From Streptomyces sp. ISL-1 (GTDB taxonomy: Bacteria > Actinomycetota > Actinomycetes > Streptomycetales > Streptomycetaceae), in assembly GCF_018614585.1 (NCBI RefSeq), contig NZ_JAGGOI010000034.1:62001-126000 (forward strand): 64,000 bases of DNA, read 5' to 3'. The notes under the pieces are model-generated. The model did no database searches. It was not told the origin of the DNA and saw nothing but the letters and a program-made list of their open reading frames with translations. Position numbers and translations under genes: made by a program. This document shows, one piece after another, positions 57,919 through 64,000 of this stretch. The first letter of the stretch is position 1; every line of letters starts with the position of its first letter.

Positions 57919-58161
57919 TCAGGTGCCTTGCAGGTGTCGATCGGGCTGCTGTTCACACTGAGTGGGCCCTGACCTGCGGGACGCCGACATTGGGCCCTGC
58001 TGGCTGTGGGAGCGCGACTCGTCGGATCAAGCTCCCTGGCACAGAACCGAATCGACGAGGAGTTGCTCGATCGCCGGCGCCTACGCGGGTTTGTACCGGG
58101 CCCGGTTCCTCCCCACTTCCGCAGCTAGGAGCGGCGGGTCATGTCGGCGGGGCTCAACAGG

Positions 58162-58638
58162 TCAGCTTTTCCCCGGTGTTGTCGTGCCCTGCTTGTGGCG
58201 GAGAAGGGCGGAGGTGAGGGCGCAGGCGAGCGCGAGCAGTAGCAGGACGGCGACGGTCGGGTTGATGTAGTCGGGGATGACGATGGAGTAGTCGCGGCCG
58301 TCCGATGCCTCGCATACGAGCCGCAGCGGGATGAAGTCGCCTCTGAGGCCGACCAGGGTCGGTGTTCCCTCGGGGCGCTGCCGCTCGCACTCCTCGGCCT
58401 GTTCCTGGTCCTCGAGAAAGAGGACGTGGAGGCACCCCCACAGATAAAGGGCGAGCCCCACGGCGGCCGTCACCAGGGAGACGTCCCGCCATACGGCGAA
58501 CGGGGTGTACCGCCGACGGGCCTGTCGTGTGAACCGTGAGCACAGGTACACGGTGAGGCCCAGCACGGTCGCCGCACCGGCGACCAGGACGGAGAACAGC
58601 GCTGCGAAGTTGTGCCCTTGCCAAGGGTCGGATGCCAT
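58162..58638 (-). CDS. Hypothetical membrane protein
   Basis: A 158-residue protein with three hydrophobic segments: FSVLVAGAATVLGLTVYLCS, VSLVTAAVGLALYLWGCLHV and INPTVAVLLLLALACALTSA. A soluble loop of about 60 residues with two cysteines (EECERQRPEG, LVCEASDGRDYSIVIPDY) lies between the second and third. It starts 12 bp after the small gene upstream, so the two form an operon. No family recognised. Confidence 0.6.
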   Translation of the reverse strand: MASDPWQGHNFAALFSVLVAGAATVLGLTVYLCSRFTRQARRRYTPFAVWRDVSLVTAAVGLALYLWGCLHVLFLEDQEQAEECERQRPEGTPTLVGLRGDFIPLRLVCEASDGRDYSIVIPDYINPTVAVLLLLALACALTSALLRHKQGTTTPGKS

Positions 58639-58650
58639 GATCACGACCTG

Positions 58651-58818
58651 TCAGGAATCGCGGACGATGCCGTTGCACTTCTCGTCGTAGACGGCGAGCA
58701 ACAAAGGGTCGTCGTCTACGGGAATGAGTCGCCGCAAGGACTCGATGTCCGTGCGGGGGTTGACCATCAGGCGTTTCGATTCGTACCAATGAGCGAGATT
58801 GCCCAACGCTACGTCCAT
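58651..58818 (-). CDS. Small hypothetical protein
   Basis: A 55-residue frame, MDVALGNLAHWYESKRLMVN, PRTDIESLRRLIPVDDDPLL, AVYDEKCNGIVRDS. Composition and codon use are gene-like. It sits 12 bp upstream of the membrane-protein gene and is probably its operon partner. Function unknown. Confidence 0.45.
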   Translation of the reverse strand: MDVALGNLAHWYESKRLMVNPRTDIESLRRLIPVDDDPLLLAVYDEKCNGIVRDS

Positions 58819-59151
58819 GACGACACCGTAACGTAGGGGGTGGGCCCCTGGTTCGGAGTGCACGGTGGCTGGCCAGGACCGCTATCGACCAGGGCTGATC
58901 CGTGCTGGGTGGGTATGCTCCCCGGCAGTCCCTGTGAGGCCCCGCCGTGACGGTCACACCTCGGGCACAGCTACAGGAGCTTGGGGATCAAAGGCATCGC
59001 AAGCCGCGACAACGCTCGCGACGGCCGTGACTTAGAGCCGCCAGTAGCGTCCTTCGACTGCCACAGATGGCCCTGCGGGAGCCGGGCCGACGCTGCCCCA
59101 AGTCGACCTGGCAAGATTCGCCCCCACTGGTCCGGCATGCGAGGGGTGGGG
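58819..59151. other. Divergent intergenic region, no gene seen
   Basis: About 330 bp between two divergent small genes; no recognised element. Confidence 0.35.
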
Positions 59152-59499
59152 ATGGAAGAGCGCCTTGATCCTGTTCAGATCATCGCCCTGCCGAGCGACA
59201 ATGTCACGGAGGATCAAGTGCAGGCGCTTGGCGTCTGGATGCACTACGCGCGCAAGGCCGGTTGGCATGTGGAGGGGCTGAGCGACTCCGTTGATCGGTC
59301 AGCGGGTGAGTGTGGTGTCGTTGAGATCGAGGGGTTGCGCTATCTGGTCCGTGTCGGACCTCGGGGCCGTGGCCGGGCGATCATCGCCCCCGATGAGCAC
59401 ATCGGAGCTTGCGTTGCCGACGCTGTGCTGAATCGTCGAGCCGTGACTTCCCACTCGGTATTCGTCAGCACTGTCTGGGCTGAGCCGATCCTGTCTTGA
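59152..59499 (+). CDS. Small hypothetical protein
   Basis: A 115-residue frame: RLDPVQIIALPSDNVTEDQV, QALGVWMHYARKAGWHVEGL, GVVEIEGLRYLVRVGPRGRG and RAIIAPDEHIGACVADAVLN. GAGGGGTGGGG directly precedes ATG 59152, though the spacing is short; ATG 59137 is an alternative. Sensible composition; no family recognised. Lies 42 bp before the tRNA fragment, so it may belong to the end of an integrated element. Confidence 0.5.
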   Translation: MEERLDPVQIIALPSDNVTEDQVQALGVWMHYARKAGWHVEGLSDSVDRSAGECGVVEIEGLRYLVRVGPRGRGRAIIAPDEHIGACVADAVLNRRAVTSHSVFVSTVWAEPILS

Positions 59500-59540
59500 G
59501 GCAGTTGGTCGGGATAGCCCTCGGGCAGGGACCGACAGGG

Positions 59541-59595
59541 TCGAAAACCGTCGTGGCAGCGATGTCGCCGTGGGTTCAAGTCCCGTCTCCACCAC
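59541..59595 (+). other. 3' half of a class II tRNA (candidate attachment site)
   Basis: The sequence TCGAAAACCGTC, a long variable arm (GTGGCAGCGATGTCGCC), a T-arm (GTGGG-TTCAAGT-CCCGT) and the 3' acceptor strand CTCCACC with following A match the 3' half of a class II tRNA from the anticodon loop (CGA, Ser-type) onward. No matching 5' half (GGTGGAG start, D-arm, or the ACGGT strand) occurs upstream, so it is a fragment. 3' tRNA fragments of this extent are typical integrase att cores. Confidence 0.65.
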
Positions 59596-59599
59596 AGAC

Positions 59600-59638
59600 G
59601 AATGGCCCCTGATCAGGCAACTCGGTCAGGGGCCGTTC
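59600..59638 (+). terminator. Terminator following the tRNA fragment
   Basis: A stem of about 13 bp (GGCCCCTGA / TCAGGGGCC plus A-T and one G-T pair outward) with a 13-nt loop, directly after the tRNA 3' end, as expected for a tRNA gene terminator; also 74 bp beyond the stop of the minus-strand deoxysugar operon. Confidence 0.7.
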
Positions 59639-59712
59639 GCATGTCCGGCCACGTGATCGACCGGTGTTTCCCGTGATTTCCCGCTCGTTTCCGGCGTCAC
59701 GGTGGCAGCCAC

Positions 59713-60930
59713 TCAGAGAACGCGGACCTTCGGGGTGTAGAGGATCCACTTGCCGCCCATCGCGCGGAACTCCCGCTCCTTGGACATGATTTCCTCCGCG
59801 TGGTTCCAGGCGAGGAGCAGCGCGTAGTCCGGGTAGGGCTCGCTGAAGGCCTCCGAGGGCTGAATCGGGATGTGGGAACCGGGGGTGAGGCGGCCCTGTT
59901 TGGCGGGGGTGGTGTCGTAGACGACGGAGACCAGTTCGGGGCCGATGCCGCAGTAGTTGGCGACGGTGGCGCTCTTGGCCGTGGCGCCGTACGCGACGAC
60001 CCGGTGGCCCTCCGCGCGCAACTGGGTGAGCAGGGCGGTCAGGTCGTCGCGGGTGCGCCGGACCTCGGCGGCGAAGCGCTCCAGCGTGGCCGGCGCGGCG
60101 AGGGCCTTGCTGTCTTCGTCGGCCAGCAACGCGGCCACTGCCGCCGTGGGCACGCGGGCGCCCGGGCGCGCGAGGGTGTAGCGGACCTCGCCGCCGTGCA
60201 CGGGCAGTCGGACGACGTCCACCAGCTCGAGGCCGTAGCGGCGGGCCATGGTCTGCACCGACCGGGCCGTGAAGAAGTAGAAGTGCTCGTCATAGATCTG
60301 GTCGAACGATGTGCGCTCGACGATGTCGCCGAGGTAGGGGTCTTCGAAGACGAATGCCCCGTCCGGCTTCAGCAGGGCGTCCAGTCCGCGGAAGATCGAG
60401 TCGAGGTACGGGATGTGGCAGAGGGTGTTGGCGGCGTAGACGACATCCGCCCGGCCCTCGGTGGCGGCGATGTCGAGCGCCGTCGCCTCCTCGAAGAATG
60501 CGGTACGGACCCGGACACCCTTGGCCCGCGCCTGGTCGGCAACGCCTTGCGACGGGTCCACGCCCAGATGGCGCACCCCGGCGTCGCTGACGGTCGCCAG
60601 CATGACGCCGTCGTTGCAGCCGATCTCGACGACGAACGGATCAGTCCCCGTGGCCTCGGTGGCGAGCAACTGCCGCGCCGTGTTCTCGAAGTGCTCCCGC
60701 ATCACCGAGGAGCCCGAGGAGTGGTACGGGTAGTCACGGCGGAACATCCTCTCGCGAGGGACTTCCTCCATCAGCTGCACCATCGTGCAGGAACCGCACC
60801 GGCCGACCGCGAGCCGGAAGAAGAACTCACCGTCGGTCTCCCCGGGTCTCGGGAAGGCATCGGAGTTGGGCTGCGCCCCCAGGTCGAGGAACTCGGTCAG
60901 AGGTCCTGCGCAGATACGGCAGTCGGTCAT
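59713..60930 (-). CDS. dTDP-sugar C-methyltransferase (TylC3/EvaC-like)
   Basis: A 405-residue SAM-dependent enzyme with the three-part layout of deoxysugar C-3 methyltransferases: an N-terminal zinc-binding head (CRICAG with Cys4/Cys7 and RCGSC with Cys45/Cys48), a class I methyltransferase core (VEIGCNDGVMLATVSDAGVR, LGVDPSQGVADQA, and IYDEHFYFFTARS, which holds the conserved His/Tyr), and a C-terminal domain (VVAYGATAKSATVANYCGIG, LLAWNHAEEI). It should methylate C-3 of a dTDP-4-keto-2,6-dideoxyhexose or its 3-amino form. Start ATG overlaps the upstream epimerase stop (TGATG). Last gene of the five-gene operon. Confidence 0.88.
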   Translation of the reverse strand: MTDCRICAGPLTEFLDLGAQPNSDAFPRPGETDGEFFFRLAVGRCGSCTMVQLMEEVPRERMFRRDYPYHSSGSSVMREHFENTARQLLATEATGTDPFVVEIGCNDGVMLATVSDAGVRHLGVDPSQGVADQARAKGVRVRTAFFEEATALDIAATEGRADVVYAANTLCHIPYLDSIFRGLDALLKPDGAFVFEDPYLGDIVERTSFDQIYDEHFYFFTARSVQTMARRYGLELVDVVRLPVHGGEVRYTLARPGARVPTAAVAALLADEDSKALAAPATLERFAAEVRRTRDDLTALLTQLRAEGHRVVAYGATAKSATVANYCGIGPELVSVVYDTTPAKQGRLTPGSHIPIQPSEAFSEPYPDYALLLAWNHAEEIMSKEREFRAMGGKWILYTPKVRVL

Positions 60931-61514
60931 CAGTTCTCCTGAGAGTGTGCGAAGCGCGGGAGCATGCCCTGGTCGGCTGCCTCCGCGAGGGTGATCGCCA
61001 GCCGGTCCCGTTCCGAGAGGACCGGCGTGATGTCCCGGGGAATGGGCAGTCCGAGCTCCGGATCCAGGACGGATACGGCGAGTTCGTGCTCCGCGACGTA
61101 ACCGGCCGACATGAGATAGGACATGACCGTGTCGTCCTCGAGGGCCACGAAGGCGTGGCCCACGCCCGCGGGGAGATACACCGCGCGGAAGCTCCGCTCG
61201 TCCAGCACCACGTAGTCCCAGGTTCCGAACGACGGTGAACCGATGCGCAGGTCCACTACGAAGTCCAGGGCCGAGCCGCGCGGGCAGTGGACGTATTTCT
61301 CGGTGCCCGGTGCCACGGCGGTGAAGTGCACGCCCCGTACCACTCCTCGGCGGGAGACGCTCTGACTGGCCTGCCGCACCGGGAAGAGCGGCCTGCCGAG
61401 AGTTTCGGTGAAGGCCTTCTCCTGGAAGGTGGATACGAACAGGCCCCGGTCGTCGGGGTAGCGGGTGGGGCTGAATTCCACCGCGCCGAGTACGGCGAGT
61501 TCGCGAGCCTTCAT
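60930..61514 (-). CDS. dTDP-4-keto-6-deoxyhexose 3,5- or 5-epimerase (RmlC/EvaD-like)
   Basis: A 194-residue cupin epimerase of the RmlC family: PDDRGLFVSTFQEKAF, VVRGVHFTAVAPGTEKYVHC (catalytic His), LDFVVDLRIGSPSFGTWDYV, and LPAGVGHAFVALEDDTVMSY. The catalytic His-Asp pair is present. In amino-deoxysugar pathways the enzyme inverts C-5 (and sometimes C-3) to give the L-sugar. The ATG overlaps the aminotransferase stop by 4 bp. Which carbons are epimerised cannot be told from sequence. Confidence 0.87.
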   Translation of the reverse strand: MKARELAVLGAVEFSPTRYPDDRGLFVSTFQEKAFTETLGRPLFPVRQASQSVSRRGVVRGVHFTAVAPGTEKYVHCPRGSALDFVVDLRIGSPSFGTWDYVVLDERSFRAVYLPAGVGHAFVALEDDTVMSYLMSAGYVAEHELAVSVLDPELGLPIPRDITPVLSERDRLAITLAEAADQGMLPRFAHSQEN

Positions 61515-62623
61515 GACAGCTCCGCCAGTACGTCCCGCAGGGCGCTGATCACAGTGTCCTGCACCTCGCGCGGCAGTGAGGGGTACATCGGCAGGGAGAA
61601 GATCTCACCGGCGAGGGCTTCCGTGACCGGAAGCGCTCCGCGGGAGTAGCCGAGGTGGGCGAAGCCGGACATGGTGTGCACAGGCCACGGATAGCTGATG
61701 TTGAGGGAGATGCCGCGGGACTTCAGTGCCTCGATGATGGTGTCCCGCTCGGGGTGGCGGACTACGTAGACGTAGTACACGTGCTCATTGCCCGGCGTAG
61801 TGCGGGGGAGCACCAGGCCGGTGTCGTCGAGGCCCTCCGCATAGCGCCGGGCGACGGCGCGACGGCCCTCGATGTAGGAGTCGAGCCGGCCGAGTTTGCG
61901 GCGCAGGATCTCGGCCTGGAGTTCATCGAGCCGGCTGTTGTGCCCGGGCGTCTCGACGACGTAGTACCGCTCCTCCATGCCGTAGTACCGCAGACGGCAC
62001 AGTCGGCGGGCCACGTCCTCATCAGAGGTGATCACCGCGCCACCGTCGCCGTAGGCCCCGAGTACCTTCGTCGGATAGAAGGAGTACGCGGCCGCGTCGC
62101 CGAAGGTGCCCGCCTGACGGCCGTGCCGGCGAGCGCCGTGAGCCTGGGCGCAGTCCTCGAGAAGGGCCAGACCGTGCGTTGCGGCGAGGCCCTTGAGTGC
62201 GTCCATGTCGGCGCACTGGCCATAGAGATGGACCGGGAGCAGGCAGCGTGTCCGGTCGGTGATCGCTGCGGCGACCTGGTCCGTGTCCATGAGGAAGTCC
62301 TCCTCGCGCACATCGACGAAGACCGGGGTTGCACCGACCGCGTCGATCGCCACCACGGTGGGCGCGGCCGTGTTCGAGACGGTGATCACCTCGTCACCCG
62401 GGCCGACTCCCAGGGCCTGGAGGGCGAGCTTGATCGCGTTGGTGCCGTTGTCCAGGCCCACGCAGTGCCGGGCTCCGTGGAAGTCCGCGAACTCCCTCTC
62501 GAAGCCGTGCACACTCTTGCCGAGCACGAGTCGACCGGAGCTGAACACCGTCTCAACCGCGTCGAGGATGTCTGCGCGCTCGGTCTCGTACTCCCGCAGG
62601 TAGTCCCAGACGAAGGTGGTCAT
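61511..62623 (-). CDS. DegT/DnrJ/EryC1 sugar aminotransferase (EvaB-like)
   Basis: A 370-residue PLP-dependent aminotransferase. Landmarks: DYLREYETERADILDAVETV, GLDNGTNAIKLALQALGVGP, DEVITVSNTAAPTVVAIDAV, the DCAQAHGARRHG segment binding PLP, and SFYPTKVLGAYGDGGAVI with the Schiff-base lysine. HTMSGFAHLGYSRGALPVTE is the typical C-terminal block. It should install the amino group of the deoxysugar (C-3 in the vancosamine route). GGAAAGGA lies 6 bp before the ATG, which overlaps the ketoreductase stop (ATGA). Confidence 0.9.
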   Translation of the reverse strand: MTTFVWDYLREYETERADILDAVETVFSSGRLVLGKSVHGFEREFADFHGARHCVGLDNGTNAIKLALQALGVGPGDEVITVSNTAAPTVVAIDAVGATPVFVDVREEDFLMDTDQVAAAITDRTRCLLPVHLYGQCADMDALKGLAATHGLALLEDCAQAHGARRHGRQAGTFGDAAAYSFYPTKVLGAYGDGGAVITSDEDVARRLCRLRYYGMEERYYVVETPGHNSRLDELQAEILRRKLGRLDSYIEGRRAVARRYAEGLDDTGLVLPRTTPGNEHVYYVYVVRHPERDTIIEALKSRGISLNISYPWPVHTMSGFAHLGYSRGALPVTEALAGEIFSLPMYPSLPREVQDTVISALRDVLAELS

Positions 62624-63594
62624 ACAAGGTCCTTTCCATGTGCGCCGGTCAGCGCGGTGACGGTACGGTCCAGGGCCTCGCACAGGGGGACCTGCGGGGC
62701 CCAGCCCGTCACCGAGCGGAACGGCGCGGAATCGACGGTGACGTTCCGGAAGTCGGCGGCCGACGAGTAGGCGGGCGGTTCGACCCGGTGCACCGGGACG
62801 GGGGGCGTGCCGGTGCGGTCCGACACGGTGGCGGCGATGGCGCGGAAGACCTCGCCGAGCGGTGTGCTGCGGCCGTTGCCCACGAGCCAGTGGCGCCCGG
62901 CGAGAGCGGAAGCGTGGTCGAGCGCGGCCGTGAAGGCCGCGGCCGCGTCCTGGATGTACAGCAGATCGCGCCGCACCGTGCCGTCGTGCCACATCGTGAT
63001 CGGCGCGCCCGCCACGGCGCGCCTGGCCATCGCCGATACGACGCCGCGGTCGGCGGCGGTGGGCGTCGGGCCCGGGCCGAACACGGTGGACAGCCGCAGG
63101 GCGCCGGCCCGCAGCACACCCTCCGCGGTGGCTTCGCTGAGGGCCCGCTCCGCGGCGAGCTTCTGCCGCTCGTAGGCGGTGGCGGGCTCCCCATCGGCAG
63201 AGGCGGTCGCGGTGCTCGCGAACAGAACCACCGGCGGCGGGCCCGCGGTGCGCGCCTGCCGCAGGGCGTCGACGAGATCGTGGACCAGGCCGGTGTTCAG
63301 CCGCTCGCCCACCGGGTCGCCGTCCGTCGTTCGCCAGGTCCCTGTGCCGCCGATGTGCGCGACGAGGTGGATCACCGCGTCCGAGCCGGCCACTGCCTCC
63401 GCCAGGACGCCGGGCCGGGTGAGGTCGGCGGTGCGGTGCTCGATGGCGGCCGTGGTGCGGCCGGCGTCGGCCACGGCGGCCGGTCGGCGGGCCACGGTCC
63501 GCAGCCGGACGGGGCGGTGGGAGAGAGCCGCGACGACGGCGGAGCCGATGAAACCCGAGGCGCCGAGCACGGTGATCAGTGGGCGGTTCACCAT
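62620..63594 (-). CDS. NAD-dependent epimerase/dehydratase-family 4-ketoreductase (EvaE/TylCIV-like)
   Basis: A 324-residue extended SDR: ITVLGASGFIGSAVVAALSH (NAD(P) site), LRTVARRPAAVADAGRTTAA, AVIHLVAHIGGTGTWRTTDG, a STATASADGEPATAYERQKL segment with the catalytic YxxxK, and DLLYIQDAAAAFTAALDHAS. This matches the dTDP-4-keto-6-deoxyhexose reductases of antibiotic deoxysugar clusters, which reduce C-4 in the last step. ATG 63594 overlaps the 2,3-dehydratase stop by 7 bp; the stop overlaps the aminotransferase start. Confidence 0.85.
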   Translation of the reverse strand: MVNRPLITVLGASGFIGSAVVAALSHRPVRLRTVARRPAAVADAGRTTAAIEHRTADLTRPGVLAEAVAGSDAVIHLVAHIGGTGTWRTTDGDPVGERLNTGLVHDLVDALRQARTAGPPPVVLFASTATASADGEPATAYERQKLAAERALSEATAEGVLRAGALRLSTVFGPGPTPTAADRGVVSAMARRAVAGAPITMWHDGTVRRDLLYIQDAAAAFTAALDHASALAGRHWLVGNGRSTPLGEVFRAIAATVSDRTGTPPVPVHRVEPPAYSSAADFRNVTVDSAPFRSVTGWAPQVPLCEALDRTVTALTGAHGKDLV

Positions 63595-64000
63595 GCCGTG
63601 GTCTCGATCGGATGCGTCAGGCTGTGCAGGCAGGCCAGCAGGCTGCGGGTCTGCATGTTCACGTAGCGGCTGTGGCCCAGTAGTTCCTGCAGTTGACGGA
63701 GTGTCAGCCAACGGAAGTCCGGGTGCTCCGGGCGCTCGGCCCGCTCGTCGAGCTCGACGATGAGATGGCGGCTGCGGGAGTGGTGGAAGCGGCCCCCCTC
63801 GTCGGAAAGGGTCGTGTCGAATCTGATCGACCGGGGTCCGGCGCCCAGCACTGCGTCCAGGAACGGCGGGCGAGCGGCCGCAGGCAGCACCTCGTAGTTC
63901 CCGGGAGTGCACTGCACGGTCGGCGCCAGTTCGGCCACATCCGCGCATCCCGGCTCCGCCCGCAACTGGGCCAGTACATGCGGTATGCCGTCGATGCGCG
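63588..64000 (-). CDS. NDP-hexose 2,3-dehydratase (EvaA/TylX3-like), cut by window edge
   Basis: The frame is open through the right edge; about 137 C-terminal residues are visible. They contain the family's repeated signature ELAPTVQCTPGNYEVL (compare the LSPTVQATRSNY motif), GRFHHSRSRHLIVELDE, and FRWLTLRQLQELLGHSRYVN, ending MQTRSLLACLHSLTHP. This enzyme removes the C-2 hydroxyl of dTDP-4-keto-6-deoxyglucose, the committed step to 2,6-dideoxysugars. The true start lies outside the window, probably about 1 kb further right. Overlaps the ketoreductase gene by 7 bp. Confidence 0.85.
   Translation of the reverse strand, partial: RIDGIPHVLAQLRAEPGCADVAELAPTVQCTPGNYEVLPAAARPPFLDAVLGAGPRSIRFDTTLSDEGGRFHHSRSRHLIVELDERAERPEHPDFRWLTLRQLQELLGHSRYVNMQTRSLLACLHSLTHPIETTAW

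Noticed and set aside
57962..58060. Possible HNH endonuclease fragment (CWLW word)
   Set aside because: Only a four-residue match, with random sequence on both sides.
59500..59595. Complete tRNA gene
   Set aside because: No 5' acceptor strand (GGTGGAG), D-arm or anticodon-stem 5' strand can be paired with the clear 3' half.

Overview
The window is high-GC DNA (roughly 70 % G+C, strong third-position GC bias, GTG/TTG starts, many ATGA/GTGA start-stop overlaps). The gene content is that of a Streptomyces or close relative: a PspAB-type protein, a full conservon (cvnA-D), a Streptomyces-style gas-vesicle operon, a SpoIIE/HATPase phosphatase, an LAxTG cell-wall protein, a BTAD (SARP-type) regulator relic and a deoxysugar pathway. 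Families were recognised by eye from motifs and order; no search was run.

Layout. 0-14.8 kb is ordinary chromosome: pspAB (cut by the edge), a ClC channel/PP2C phosphatase pair, an M28 peptidase, a multidomain GAF/PAS/SpoIIE/HATPase phosphatase, a secreted protein-arginine deiminase, GYD and DUF72 proteins, an ArsR regulator, two divergent orphan substrate-binding lipoproteins (PstS- and XylF-like) and a glutaminyl-peptide cyclotransferase. 15-33.3 kb is a secreted-polysaccharide locus of Wzx/Wzy type on both strands: tyrosine autokinase (Wzc-like), UDP-GlcNAc/ManNAc-type dehydrogenase, two epimerase/dehydratases, a WecA/TagO-like initiating transferase, two GT4 glycosyltransferases, flippase, AsnB amidotransferase, three methyltransferases, a polytopic protein that may be the polymerase, and a low-molecular-weight tyrosine phosphatase (Wzb-like). 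A DUF4012 protein and an LAxTG wall protein (33.3-36.1 kb) follow.

36-41.3 kb mixes intact small genes (YCII, CAP-domain, phospholipase A2, MDMPI/DinB-like) with clear gene relics: a twice-frameshifted WKVGG/CACGA-type protein and a BTAD regulator broken by at least four frame changes. 41.7-49 kb is a gas-vesicle operon (acidic-tail protein, SRPBCC protein, gvpA, F, G, O, J, L, S, K and an SDR-DUF2867 protein). 49.1-51.5 kb is an ArsR/SRPBCC module with a palindromic operator. 51.7-55.4 kb is a conservon followed by a GAF protein that overlaps cvnD by 80 bp. 55.4-59.5 kb is sparse and decayed (cspA, small orphans, YbjQ and GrpB fragments) and ends at a 3' fragment of a class II tRNA with its terminator, a likely attachment site.

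59.7-64 kb, on the minus strand and running off the right edge, is a translationally coupled set of five dTDP-deoxysugar genes (2,3-dehydratase, 4-ketoreductase, aminotransferase, epimerase, C-methyltransferase). This is the enzyme set used for vancosamine-type branched amino sugars, so the window probably touches the edge of a natural-product cluster.

The most notable items are the complete polysaccharide locus with an embedded amidotransferase, the five-gene branched aminosugar cassette beside a tRNA-derived junction, the acidic-tailed gas-vesicle operon, and the several decayed genes that mark recombination points.
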